Assembly: GCA_001767435.1 (NCBI GenBank)
Contig: MEKT01000199.1
Location: 1-64,000 of the forward strand
Length of the DNA stretch: 64,000 nt
Direction: 5' to 3'
Source: Acidobacteria bacterium RIFCSPLOWO2_02_FULL_65_29
Lineage (GTDB): Bacteria; Acidobacteriota; Vicinamibacteria; Vicinamibacterales; CAVVIG01
In this document: piece after piece, positions 8,512 to 16,101 of the stretch
Numbering within the stretch: the first letter of the stretch is position 1
How the letters are laid out: each line of letters opens with the position of its first letter
Notes under the pieces: model-generated
What the model saw: the letters and a program-made list of their open reading frames with translations, nothing else
Told to the model about the DNA's origin: nothing
Database searches by the model: none
Program-made: the position numbers and the translations under genes

Positions 8512-8529
8512 TAGCTATGCTAATAGCTA
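8512..8529. promoter_or_regulatory. Palindromic operator candidate for the leftward TA module
   Basis: TAGCTAT-GCTA-ATAGCTA, 7-bp perfect arms, located 12 nt upstream of the minus-strand antitoxin ATG. AT-rich against a GC-rich background. Confidence 0.6.
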
Positions 8530-8585
8530 GTACGGAAACCCGTCAAGAGCACACTAATGCCGTTCTTGGACACTTGAAAGGTCAG

Positions 8586-8599
8586 TACATGATCATGTA
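8586..8599. promoter_or_regulatory. Palindromic operator candidate for the rightward TA module
   Basis: TACATGATCATGTA is a perfect 14-bp palindrome 12 nt before the plus-strand antitoxin ATG. Further ATGTA/TACA half sites follow, running into the coding sequence. Confidence 0.6.
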
Positions 8600-8610
8600 T
8601 ATGTTTATGT

Positions 8611-8844
8611 ATGAAACATGTACAGATAAGCATCGATCACGAAACGCTCGCGATGGTGGACCGCGTCGGCAAGCCGCTCGGGCTCAGGCGATCCGCGATC
8701 GTCCGCCTGGCGCTTCGGGAGTGGCTTAGCCGGAAGGCCGTCGAACGCTTCGAACAGGAATGGATAGGGGCGCTCGGGAGGCATCCCGACCAGCCTGAAC
8801 GCGCCGACCAGTGGTTGGGGATTCAAGCCTGGAGCCGGAAATGA
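8611..8844 (+). CDS. Ribbon-helix-helix (CopG-like) antitoxin
   Basis: 77 aa. MKHVQISIDHETLAMVDRVG plus LRRSAIVRLALREWL form a ribbon-helix-helix domain, and the C-terminal tail (FEQEWIGALGRHP) is acidic-aromatic like the toxin-binding tails of such antitoxins. Its TGA overlaps the toxin ATG (ATGA). The module is divergent from the 7933-8500 pair. No clear Shine-Dalgarno precedes it, and the operator palindrome occupies that position. Confidence 0.87.
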   Translation: MKHVQISIDHETLAMVDRVGKPLGLRRSAIVRLALREWLSRKAVERFEQEWIGALGRHPDQPERADQWLGIQAWSRK

Positions 8845-9164
8845 ACCGCGGCGATGTCTGGCTGCTCGACCTGGGCGGACGAGCCGGGACGCGGCCGGCG
8901 CTGATCGTCACGCGGCAGGCGGTTGTCCCTCACGTCAACAAGCTCACGGTCGCGGAAATCACGTCGTCGGGCAAGGGATACCCGACTGAAGTGTCTATCG
9001 GCCACAAGGCCAACCTCGCCAAAGAGTCCTACGTCACGCTCGACAACATTCAGACGGTTTCCAAGACTCGTTTCGTCAAGTACGTCGGCGCCCTCGATTC
9101 CGAGACGATGCGCACGGTCGGGCGCAAGCTCGTGCTGGCCCTCGGCCTCGAAGACCTCGTCTAG
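8841..9164 (+). CDS. MazF/PemK-family toxin
   Basis: 107 aa from ATG 8841 (MNRGDVWLLDLGG). This start gives the usual 4-nt overlap with the antitoxin, and the ORF-track start is upstream of it. RPALIVTRQ, TVAEITSS and VTLDNIQTVSK are the MazF core. The last 81 bp (from 9084) recur with few mismatches at 12954-13034, beside another toxin gene, so the 3' end has been duplicated. Confidence 0.9.
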   Translation: MNRGDVWLLDLGGRAGTRPALIVTRQAVVPHVNKLTVAEITSSGKGYPTEVSIGHKANLAKESYVTLDNIQTVSKTRFVKYVGALDSETMRTVGRKLVLALGLEDLV

Positions 9165-9272
9165 GGGCGCGCGGGGTGCTGCCGTCGCTTGTACGAGAGT
9201 AGGCGCAAATCCGGCACGTGCTCGAAATGACGCGTGTTGCCGGTGAGCAGTGGGACCAACTCCACGGCTGCT
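9161..9272 (-). pseudogene. Truncated VapC (PIN) toxin, C-terminal piece only
   Basis: The minus strand encodes VPLLTGNTRHFEHVPDLRLLSYK, almost identical to the C-terminus of the intact PIN toxin at 13079-13495. Upstream of it the homology stops abruptly and a propeller fragment begins. The catalytic N-terminal Asp and the central Glu are absent, so this is a non-functional remnant. Confidence 0.8.
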
Positions 9273-9408
9273 GTAGCGAATCGATCGCGCGCACCCACAG
9301 CAAAATCTTTTCCGGCGGCATCCCTTGCTGCAAAGGCGAGTCTGCGGCCGTCCGGCGAAATACTGGCGATCGCGCCCAGACGTCCGAGCGAGGTGATGAA
9401 CGTCACTT
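9273..9408 (-). pseudogene. Inverted fragment of a TolB/PD40 propeller gene
   Basis: Read on the minus strand, it encodes SLGRLGAIASISPDGRRLAF, AARDAAGKD, then after a frameshift ILLWVRAIDSLQQP. This is the usual text just before the segment found in plus orientation from 9412 (QPLVGTDNAAYPFW). The piece therefore looks like part of the same gene flipped in place. Confidence 0.65.
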
Positions 9409-9411
9409 TCT

Positions 9412-10080
9412 CTGACCGCGCAGCCGCTCGTCGGCACCGACAACGCCGCTTACCCGTTCTGGTCGCCCGACAACCGACAGATCGCCTATTCCACGCCGGG
9501 CAAACTCCTGAAGATCGATGCCAGCGGTGGACCTCCGCAGATCTTATGCGCGTTCAGCGGCCCGACCATCGTCGGTCGCGGAGGCGCATGGAACCGCGAA
9601 GGCGTGATCGTCTTTAGTAACGGGCCAGCGCCGCTTTTCCGCGTGTCGTCGGCCAGCGGCCAACCCTCCCCCGTCACGCAGTCGTGACCCTTCCGGTGAG
9701 CTGGTCTCCGGATGGACTTTCCATAGTTTACGAGGTGACCGATCCGAAAACGCAAAACGACCTGTGGGTGTTGCCACTGTCAGGAGATCGCAAAGCCATT
9801 CCGTTGCTGCAGACGCCGTTCAGGGAAACCCACGGCCAGATTTCTCCCGATGGGAAATGGCTCGCGTACTCCTCCAACGAAGCCGGCCGGAACGAGGTCT
9901 ACGTGCAGCCGTTCCCTGCCGGCGTCGGAAAGTGGCAGGTCTCGACGAACGGAGGCGTCTTCCCGAGATGGCGCCGCGACGGACGTGAACTTTTCGTAAT
10001 GTGTGAGACGGTCCGAACCAGTCCCGTCGTCGTCCCGGATGAAACGGGCTGGAAAGTCCGCGCCCTCTTGCACCGCGCAG
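9412..10080 (+). pseudogene. Remnant of a PD40/TolB-type propeller (Ser/Thr kinase C-terminal domain)
   Basis: One frame from about 9419 gives QPLVGTDNAAYPFWSPDNRQ and so on up to a stop after PSPVTQS (about 9687). A second frame from 9684 gives SWSPDGLSIVY, LWVLPLSGDRKAIPLLQTPF, ISPDGKWLAYSSNEAGRNEV and WRRDGRELF. These are PD40 repeats as found at the C-terminus of acidobacterial serine/threonine kinases. No kinase domain is present and the reading frame is broken, so the gene is dead. After about 10080 the frame degenerates. Confidence 0.75.
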
Positions 10081-10371
10081 CAACGACATCTCGATACAGC
10101 CGACGTGCTCACCACGCTGCTCCGCGCGCCCACACCGATCGTCTCACCGCACCTCTATCCGACACGCGCATCCGTCAACTGACGCGGTAACCGATTACGT
10201 ATATGTCTATAGATTCGGGTTGGGGTCACCTGAGTCAAGTGGATAACCAGAACTCGGCGTATGTAAGCGACGAGCAACGCCGGCCCCCGGGATGCTTCGA
10301 CAGCCAGAATGGCCACGTTATTCCTTTACGGGCCCTTAGCCCCTCCCCTTAGCCCTATGACGAGAGCCATA
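10081..10371. other. Intergenic stretch without recognisable gene
   Basis: About 290 bp between the propeller remnant and the U32 module. I see no convincing ORF, hairpin or repeat. It contains CCCCTCCCCTTAGCCC-like C-rich sequence and presumably the promoter of the U32 pair. Confidence 0.5.
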
Positions 10372-11343
10372 ATGAGCTCGGTGGACAACGCAAAGGAGGA
10401 GAAATGCGCCACGAATGTTGAATGGGCGATCATGTGCTCCCGGTCCCACGACCTCGACGAGCTCGGCGCCTACCTGAATCTCGACACGACCCGCAGCGGC
10501 CGGCTGGGTGAGCTGCAGACGAACGCGCGAGACGCGACCATCGCGGCGTTCGGACCGCCGCGATTCACACGGCTCTACTACGGCGTCGAGTTCTGCGAGC
10601 GGCTCGTACCGGCTGCGAGCCAGGTGCGCCGCGCCTATGAAGCCGCAACGTGCAGGCGTCTGTCTTTTTCTCTTCTCACCCCGTATGTGACCGACGCGGG
10701 CCTCGGTCGGTTGTGGCCGCTCTTTGAGTGGCTTGCCGCCTTAGACGACAGCTCCGCCGAAGTCGTGGTGAACGACTGGGGCGTTCTGCACCTGCTGCGG
10801 CGGGACTTCCCGCGACTCCGCCCGGTCCTCGGGCGCCTGATGAATCGCATGCTCCGCGACCCGCGGATCGCCGGGGAGTTCGCGAGTCCTCAGGCGCCGG
10901 CCGCGGCGTTGCAGGTCCTGCGGCAGTCAGGCGTCACCGCTGCGCTCTTTCGTCGGTTCCTGGGCCAGGTCGGGATCACCATGGTCGAGTTCGACAACCT
11001 GCTCCAAGGCCTGGACATGAACTTCCGGGAGTTCGGCCTGTCCGCCTCGCTCTACATCCCCTACGGCTACGTCGCGACGGGGCGGGTGTGCGCGATAGGC
11101 TCGCTTCAACTCCCCCGCAGACAGAAATTCGATGTCGAAGCAGTCTGTCGCCAGGAGTGCCGGCTCAACACCCTGTGTTTCGAGTACTCCGACTCGCCGT
11201 TCGGCAATCGCGATCAGGAGTTTATCGAGCAGGGCAACACCTATTTCTACTGTCAAGACCGCCGGACGATTGCGTCGGGTGCCGAGATGGTCGAGCGGCT
11301 GGGGATCAGCCGGATCGTCTATCAACCCCGGCTGCCTATGTAA
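10372..11343 (+). CDS. U32-like protein resembling UbiV
   Basis: 323 aa from ATG 10372; a strong AAGGAGGAG at about 10393-10401 leaves the start unsure, and ATG 10432 is the next in-frame option. The protein resembles the UbiV side of the U32 group: SFSLLTPYVTD, then VVVNDWGVLHLL, then LRDPRI. Cys residues at about 75, 240, 259, 263 and 294 include a C-X3-C pair (VCRQEC), as in UbiV, where four Cys bind a [4Fe-4S] cluster. Known: UbiU/UbiV act together in O2-independent ubiquinone hydroxylation. It lies 12 nt upstream of a U32 protein, so an operon is very likely. Substrate unknown. Confidence 0.7.
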   Translation: MSSVDNAKEEKCATNVEWAIMCSRSHDLDELGAYLNLDTTRSGRLGELQTNARDATIAAFGPPRFTRLYYGVEFCERLVPAASQVRRAYEAATCRRLSFSLLTPYVTDAGLGRLWPLFEWLAALDDSSAEVVVNDWGVLHLLRRDFPRLRPVLGRLMNRMLRDPRIAGEFASPQAPAAALQVLRQSGVTAALFRRFLGQVGITMVEFDNLLQGLDMNFREFGLSASLYIPYGYVATGRVCAIGSLQLPRRQKFDVEAVCRQECRLNTLCFEYSDSPFGNRDQEFIEQGNTYFYCQDRRTIASGAEMVERLGISRIVYQPRLPM

Positions 11344-11355
11344 TGGAGCGCCGTC

Positions 11356-12375
11356 TTGGTGAAGATCAACACGCCTATTAGCAGCGCAGACGAAGTCGAG
11401 ATGCTTGCGGCCAACGGCGCCGACGAACTCTACTGCGGCGTCGTTCCCCGCGAATGGATCGAAGCGTACACCGGTGCGATCTGGCTGAACCGCCGCAGCC
11501 CCGCCGGCGCCAACCTGGCGACCTACGACTCGCTGGCCGAGCTCGTCCTTAGCGCCCACCGCTACGGCATCCCGGTCTCCCTGACGCTCAACGCTCCCTG
11601 CTACAACGAGCGGCAACTTCAAAGCATCAGCGACCTCGCACGGAGAGTCACCGAAGAGATCGGTGTGGACGCCTTGATCGTCAGCGACATCGGACTGCTC
11701 TTGGCGCTGGCCGAGCTCAGACTCAAGACCAGGATTCACATCAGCTCGATCGCCAGCGTCCTCAATAGCGAAACGATCGAGTTCTACAAGGAGCTGGGCG
11801 CCTCGCGCATCATTCTGCCACGCAGTCTGAGCCTGCGCGAGATCCGGGACCTGGCGATGAAGGTCGGCGATCGAATCGAGCTCGAGGCCTTTATCCTCAA
11901 CGACGGCTGCGCGTTCGAGGAAGGGTTGTGCCACACGACGCACCACCACCGCGTCGGGGCATTCTGCTTCAACATCAGGGAATGGAACTACGAGGTCTAC
12001 CGCGACGACGGCGGGCCGCTCGGGCCGGAGGAGAAGGATATCATCGCCGGACAGATGGACAGCTATCGGGAATGGCTCTGGTACGTCAACGGCTGCGGCG
12101 GCGCCCTCTCGCAGGAAGGGCTGCCTCTCGGACCCTGCGGCCTGTGTGCCATCCACGAGCTCTCTCGCATGGGCATCGGCTCGCTGAAGATCGCTGGCCG
12201 CCAGGCCTCGTCGTTCCGCAAGCTCGCGAGCCTGCGGCTGGTCAAAGCGGTCGTCGACCTCGTTCGCAGCGGCGCAGCGCCGGAGGAAATTGCGGCCCGG
12301 GCACGGCGGGTACGGAACGCCCCCGAGATGTGCGACTCGGGTTACATGTGCTACTACCGGGGCTTCGGAGGCTAG
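11356..12375 (+). CDS. Peptidase U32 family protein (UbiU-like Fe-S protein)
   Basis: 339 aa, GTG start. The N-terminal half is a TIM-barrel-like U32 domain (ANGADELYCGVVPREW, GIPVSLTLNAPCYNE, RIHISSIASVLNSETIEFYKELGASRIILPRSL). Cys 185, 192, 204, 261 and 264 match the spacing style of UbiU cluster ligands, with the 7-residue step between the first two conserved. More Cys occur near the end (CDSGYMC). It is co-directional with the UbiV-like gene 12 nt upstream. The stop codon directly abuts the truncated end of a transposase remnant. It could be a hydroxylase subunit or a U32 enzyme of another pathway. Confidence 0.85.
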   Translation: MVKINTPISSADEVEMLAANGADELYCGVVPREWIEAYTGAIWLNRRSPAGANLATYDSLAELVLSAHRYGIPVSLTLNAPCYNERQLQSISDLARRVTEEIGVDALIVSDIGLLLALAELRLKTRIHISSIASVLNSETIEFYKELGASRIILPRSLSLREIRDLAMKVGDRIELEAFILNDGCAFEEGLCHTTHHHRVGAFCFNIREWNYEVYRDDGGPLGPEEKDIIAGQMDSYREWLWYVNGCGGALSQEGLPLGPCGLCAIHELSRMGIGSLKIAGRQASSFRKLASLRLVKAVVDLVRSGAAPEEIAARARRVRNAPEMCDSGYMCYYRGFGG

Positions 12376-12956
12376 TCTCGTAGCCATCCCACCCGTCGGT
12401 ATGGACGGTGCTGCCGCGTTCGATCGCCCTCCTCGATAAACGCTTGCAGGGTCGGGGCAGAGCCATTGGGGATCCGGCGCATCCGAATCCGTCCGGTCCC
12501 GCGGCCCACCGCTTCGGCTGCCACGACGATCAGCGCTTTCGTCGCGGTCGACCACCCCTGCGCCCCGCCGAGGCCTCCCAACAAGGTTTCGTCGACCTCC
12601 ACCTCGCCCGAGAGTCGGTCGCGTCCCGGCCTGACCACGGCGCGGCGCAGCTTGTGCAGCCACGCCCAGGCCGTTCGATAACTGCCCAGGCCCAGCAAAT
12701 GCTGCAGGGTCAGCGCGCTCGTGCCGGCCTTCGAGTTGGTGACCCACCACATCGCGCGAAACCACGCGGTCAGCGGCGTCCGGGTGTCCTGGAACACCGT
12801 CCCCGCCGTAACCGAGGTCTGTCGACCACAGCCGACGCACTGCCACAGTACGGCGCGCACCGGCCACGCCGTCGTGCCACCGCACTTCGGACACCGAAAC
12901 CCGTCCGGCCAGCGCAGCTGGGCGAGATACGCCCGGCAGGCGGCCTCTGTGGAGTC
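12376..12956 (-). pseudogene. Truncated IS1595-family transposase
   Basis: Minus strand. An N-terminal zinc ribbon is visible (RCPKCGG, then WQCVGCGRQTSVTAGTVFQDTRTPL), then WWVTNSKAGTSALTLQ, and the first catalytic Asp in EVDETLLGG. A frameshift near 12440 moves the reading into STVHTDGWDGYET, which holds the second Asp. The sequence then ends at the U32 stop codon, so the last catalytic residue is lost. The first residues of the transposase are also missing, replaced by a mazF 3' end. I could not identify terminal inverted repeats. Confidence 0.85.
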
Positions 12957-13034
12957 GGCGCCCTCGATTCCGAGACGATGCGCACGGTCGGGCGCAAGCT
13001 CGTGCTGGCCCTCGGCCTCGAGGACATCCTCTAG
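12954..13034 (+). pseudogene. Duplicated mazF 3' end
   Basis: 81 bp nearly identical to 9084-9164, encoding GALDSETMRTVGRKLVLALGLED. The 5' two thirds of the toxin gene is missing and is replaced by the transposase remnant, consistent with insertion and deletion in an ancestral mazF. Confidence 0.85.
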
Positions 13035-13078
13035 GCGTCCCTCCACGAGGTCGCGCGCCGCGGCGCCGAGGTAATACC

Positions 13079-13495
13079 TCAGGTGCGCGTCTTGTACGAG
13101 AGCAGACGCAAGTCCGGCACGTGCTCGAAATGACGCGTGTTGCCGGTCAGCAGTGGGACTGACTCCACGCCTGCTGTCGTCGCGATCAACAGATCCATCG
13201 CACCTATCGAGCGGCCGCGGAGCTGCATCCGAGCCAGCAGGTCGCCGTACATCGCCGCGTAACGGTCGTCCGGGTACACGACCGTCGTGGTCTCCAGCAG
13301 CTCACGGACACGCTGCCGCTCCCGCTGCGGATGAGCCGTGCGCGCCGCCCCCGCCTCGAGCTCACACGCGACGAACACCGAGAGGCCGAGCGGCTCGTCC
13401 GCGTGCGCCTCGAGCCAATCAGTGGCGGGACCGGGCGCATGACGTTGCTGCTCCCGCAGCAGATCGACGAGGAACGACGTGTCCAGATGCGTCAC
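13079..13495 (-). CDS. vapC: VapC-type PIN-domain ribonuclease toxin
   Basis: 138 aa. PIN-domain acidic residues are visible in LDTSFLVDLL, VACELEAG and IGAMDLLIATTAG, and the TGNTRHFEHVPDLRLLSY C-terminus is standard for VapC. It overlaps the VapB gene by 4 nt. A truncated copy of its 3' end occurs at 9161-9272. In both places a mazF 3' end lies immediately on the left, so the two loci share an ancestral block. Confidence 0.93.
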   Translation of the reverse strand: MTHLDTSFLVDLLREQQRHAPGPATDWLEAHADEPLGLSVFVACELEAGAARTAHPQRERQRVRELLETTTVVYPDDRYAAMYGDLLARMQLRGRSIGAMDLLIATTAGVESVPLLTGNTRHFEHVPDLRLLSYKTRT

Positions 13496-13725
13496 AGGCG
13501 CGGGGCCCGTGCCCGGTCGCGGCTGCGGGCCTTGATCCGTCGTTCGACCTCGGCAAGCGTCTCATCGCTCACGTGCGCCCGCCGAGCGGCCTGCAGCAGA
13601 TCGCGGGCCGTTCCGCTCCCTGTGAAGTGCTCTTTGATCACTTCGGAGAACGACTGCCCGCCGCGTTTTCGGCGTGCCAACGCCTCGTAGGCGTCGAGAT
13701 CGATGGTGATGGTCTTCACGGCCAT
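13492..13725 (-). CDS. vapB: VapB-type antitoxin
   Basis: 77 aa from ATG 13725 (MAVKTITIDLDAYEALARRK); the 13 residues upstream in the ORF track have no support. The N-terminal strand-helix, then GQSFSEVIKEHF, resembles the antitoxin VapB family with a small DNA-binding domain. The basic tail would contact VapC. The start codon lies within a GTGCA-type repeated site (13725-13741), a likely autoregulatory operator. Confidence 0.88.
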   Translation of the reverse strand: MAVKTITIDLDAYEALARRKRGGQSFSEVIKEHFTGSGTARDLLQAARRAHVSDETLAEVERRIKARSRDRARAPRL

Positions 13726-13741
13726 GCACTTATCGTGCACT
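13725..13741. promoter_or_regulatory. Operator candidate of the vapBC module
   Basis: TGCACT-TATCG-TGCACT: two identical 6-bp half sites at 11-bp spacing, overlapping the vapB start. Confidence 0.4.
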
Positions 13742-13773
13742 GACCAGCCGGATCTGTCAATCAACGGGTGGCC

Positions 13774-14661
13774 CTACCGTTTCGACGCCAGCTCGTCGTA
13801 CAGCGGCTCGATTCGCTCTTTCGGGAACGGCCAGTTCAAGTCGTCCGTCCTGAGCTTCGCCATGAAGTCGTTCCGGCCGACGCCCGACGTGATTAGATCC
13901 GCGCCGCGCTGCCGAAGCGTCACGAGCTTCTGTCTGAAAGACCGCACCTCGTCTTTCGAGAGGACCGGCCCGTGCCCGGGAATGGCGGAGTCGAAATCGA
14001 GCTGCAGCACCTTGTCGAGCGTGCCGATCCACTCCGACAGGCTGCCCCCGTTGCCGTAGTCCATGAACGGCGTGAGCAGGCTGCCGTCCGTTCGTCTGCC
14101 CCAGACGACGAGATCGCCGGTGTGAACGGCCCGCAGGTCGCGGAAGTAGATGACGCTGTCGCCGTTGGTATGACCGCGTCCCAAGTGACGCGCCTCCACT
14201 TCGACGCCGCCCAGAAACACGGACGCCTGATCGCTGAACACGATGCGAGGCGGCGCGGCCTGCTTGCCCCTGACCATGTTCTCCCGTGCGTTGCGATGCG
14301 CGATGATCTCGGCCGTCTTGATGAACTCGGGGTGCCCGCCGGTGTGGTCGCCGTGATTGTGCGTGCTGAGCACGTACTTGATCGGCTGGGGCGTGACGGA
14401 CTTCACCTTGCCGGCGATTTCGGCCGAGCTCGGCGGAAACCGGTCGTCCACGATGATGACGCCCTCGCTCGTGACGCGGACGGCCACGTTGCCGCCGGTA
14501 ACGGCGCCGTCATACCCCGGGATGACATACAACCCGTCCTTGAGCTTCGTGATCGCGGTCGAAAACGGTTCGCCTTGGCGCTGTTGACGCGCGGCGATGG
14601 GCCCGGCCGCCAGCGCCGCAGCCGTGAGCCCGAAAGCGACGAGAACTCTTACATGACGCAT
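13774..14661 (-). CDS. Exported metallo-beta-lactamase-fold hydrolase
   Basis: 295 aa with an N-terminal signal peptide (FGLTAAALAAGPIAA). MBL-fold metal ligands are present: STHNHGDHTGG (HXHXDH, about 111-116), a GHTNGDS segment, AVHTGD, and PGHGP near 215. It is the periplasmic subclass often annotated as quinoprotein-relay or SoxH-like MBL hydrolases; the substrate cannot be told. It is a single gene, with vapB starting about 50 nt downstream of its stop on the same strand. Confidence 0.9.
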   Translation of the reverse strand: MRHVRVLVAFGLTAAALAAGPIAARQQRQGEPFSTAITKLKDGLYVIPGYDGAVTGGNVAVRVTSEGVIIVDDRFPPSSAEIAGKVKSVTPQPIKYVLSTHNHGDHTGGHPEFIKTAEIIAHRNARENMVRGKQAAPPRIVFSDQASVFLGGVEVEARHLGRGHTNGDSVIYFRDLRAVHTGDLVVWGRRTDGSLLTPFMDYGNGGSLSEWIGTLDKVLQLDFDSAIPGHGPVLSKDEVRSFRQKLVTLRQRGADLITSGVGRNDFMAKLRTDDLNWPFPKERIEPLYDELASKR

Positions 14662-14721
14662 TGATTCACTCCATAGCTGTGGGGCAGGTATTGTGACTCG
14701 GCTCGCCCTCCCTTGGATCGG

Positions 14722-14842
14722 CTTCTTGTGTTTTCGTGTCTGAGTAGCTTGGACGTTCTATGTGCGTAGCTTGGAGGTCCTCTTCGTGTTTCGTGTTTTC
14801 GTGTTTTCGTGTTTTCGTGGCCGCATTTCGTGATTTTTCACT
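14722..14842 (-). repeat. TTCGTG-unit array, left arm around hbd
   Basis: Units such as TTTTCGTGTC and GTTTTCGTGTTTTCGTG fill the gap downstream of the hbd gene. It faces the opposite-orientation array at 15703-15800 upstream of the same gene. Confidence 0.85.
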
Positions 14843-14847
14843 ACTCC

Positions 14848-15696
14848 TCAGTACTGGTAGAACCCGCGGCCCGACTTCCGTCCGAGCCGACCCGCCAGCA
14901 CCATGCGTTTCAAGAGCGGCGGCGGCGCGTACGCCGGCTCGCGGAACTCCTCGAACATGATGTTCGCAATGTAGTACGTCGTATCGAGCCCGACGAAGTC
15001 CAAGAGCGCGAACGGCCCTATTGGGTGACCGCATCCGAGCGTCATCCCCTTGTCGATGTCCTCGAGCGTCCCGAGCCCGTTCTCGTACGCGCGAACCGCG
15101 TCGAGCAGGTACGGCACGAGCAGCCGATTGACGATGAAGCCCGGGCGGTCGGGGGCGTTGATAGGCTCCTTCCCCAGCGACCGCGCGAAGGCGAACGCCT
15201 GCGCGTAGGTGTCGTCGCTCGTCGTCAAACCGCGGATCACTTCGGCCAGTTTCATCAGCGGCACCGGATTGAAGAAATGCAGTCCGGCAAACCGATCAGG
15301 CCGCTTCGTCGACGCCGCGAGCTCCGTGACGCAGAGCGAGGACGTGTTCGACAGAAAGATCGTGTGCGCCCCGAGGACGCGCTCGAGGCTGGCGTAGGCC
15401 GCGCGCTTCGCTTCCAGGTTCTCGACAATCGCTTCGACGACGAGATCGCAGGCCGCCATGGCGTCAAACGTCGTCGTACCGGTCAGTCGATCGAGGGTCG
15501 AGTCGCGGGCATGCGCCGTCACCTTGCCTTTGGTAACACCGTCTTCGAGAAACTTCCTGATACGGCCGAGCCCCTTCTGCAGCAGGGCGTCGTCGATCTC
15601 TTTGACGATCGTCTTGTAGCCCGCGGCCGCGCACACCTGCGCGATGCCAGAGCCCATCAGGCCGCAACCCAGAACGCCGACGGTTTTGATCTGCAT
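14848..15696 (-). CDS. hbd: 3-hydroxybutyryl-CoA dehydrogenase
   Basis: 282 aa from ATG 15696 (MQIKTVGVLGCG); the five extra codons of the ORF track come from repeat DNA. A Rossmann NAD-binding motif GCGLMGSGIAQV opens the protein. LSNTSSLCVTELA and the signature LHFFNPVPLMKLAEVI follow, and GRKSGRGFYQY closes it. It oxidises (S)-3-hydroxyacyl-CoA in butyrate/beta-oxidation type metabolism. No thiolase or crotonase is nearby. Repeat arrays in opposite orientation stand on both sides. Confidence 0.94.
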   Translation of the reverse strand: MQIKTVGVLGCGLMGSGIAQVCAAAGYKTIVKEIDDALLQKGLGRIRKFLEDGVTKGKVTAHARDSTLDRLTGTTTFDAMAACDLVVEAIVENLEAKRAAYASLERVLGAHTIFLSNTSSLCVTELAASTKRPDRFAGLHFFNPVPLMKLAEVIRGLTTSDDTYAQAFAFARSLGKEPINAPDRPGFIVNRLLVPYLLDAVRAYENGLGTLEDIDKGMTLGCGHPIGPFALLDFVGLDTTYYIANIMFEEFREPAYAPPPLLKRMVLAGRLGRKSGRGFYQY

Positions 15697-15702
15697 ACGA
15701 AC

Positions 15703-15800
15703 CTTGGCCACGAAAACACGAAAGCACGAAAAAGACTAGCTCCAAGTGACGAACACACGAACGTTCAAGCCACGAAGGCACGAAGACACGAAGAAGAACG
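15703..15800 (+). repeat. CACGAAG-unit array, right arm around hbd
   Basis: Units such as GCCACGAAAACACGAAAGCACGAAAAAG and GCCACGAAGGCACGAAGACACGAAG, inverted relative to 14722-14842. Confidence 0.85.
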
Positions 15801-15840
15801 GCCTTACCAAGTATTCTCTGCGCGCTCTGCGAGCTCTGCC

Positions 15841-15926
15841 CTCCGACCCTTCGACTGGCTCAGGGTCGTCCCGAGCACGGTCGAGGGGCGACATACTCAG
15901 GGCGTCCCGAGCCTTCTCGAGGGATG
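15841..15926. repeat. REP-like element (CTTCGACTGGCTCAGGG family)
   Basis: Two adjacent units of the type CCCTTCGACTGGCTCAGG, then GTCGTCCCGAGCACGGTCGAGGG, and a second degenerate unit ending TTCTCGAGGGA. The same family is inserted in the composite repeat at 38150-38376. The rest of the gap 15927-16101 shows nothing I can name. Confidence 0.8.
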
Positions 15927-16101
15927 CGGTGATTGTCGTGGCCACGGTCCCCATAATTGTTAGTTGGTGCTCCGTCCGGATTCCATGACAGAACACCCCT
16001 ACGGCGGTCATCAGTAACTGCCCTGAACCCTTGGGTTTGCGGCCGGGCCGGCGTGGCACGATTCCTGAAGTCGAGCCTGCGTCCACAGGAGACGGACCGC
16101 C

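Noticed and set aside
10404-10421. Five-codon leader peptide MRHEC after a strong AGGAGG
   Set aside because: Too short to support; no attenuator hairpin or known leader logic is visible.
10927-12894. 655-aa minus-strand ORF over the U32 genes
   Set aside because: No recognisable domain; antisense to the U32 pair and out of frame with the transposase.
12376-12956. Complete, active insertion sequence
   Set aside because: The transposase is truncated at both ends and frameshifted; no terminal inverted repeats were found.
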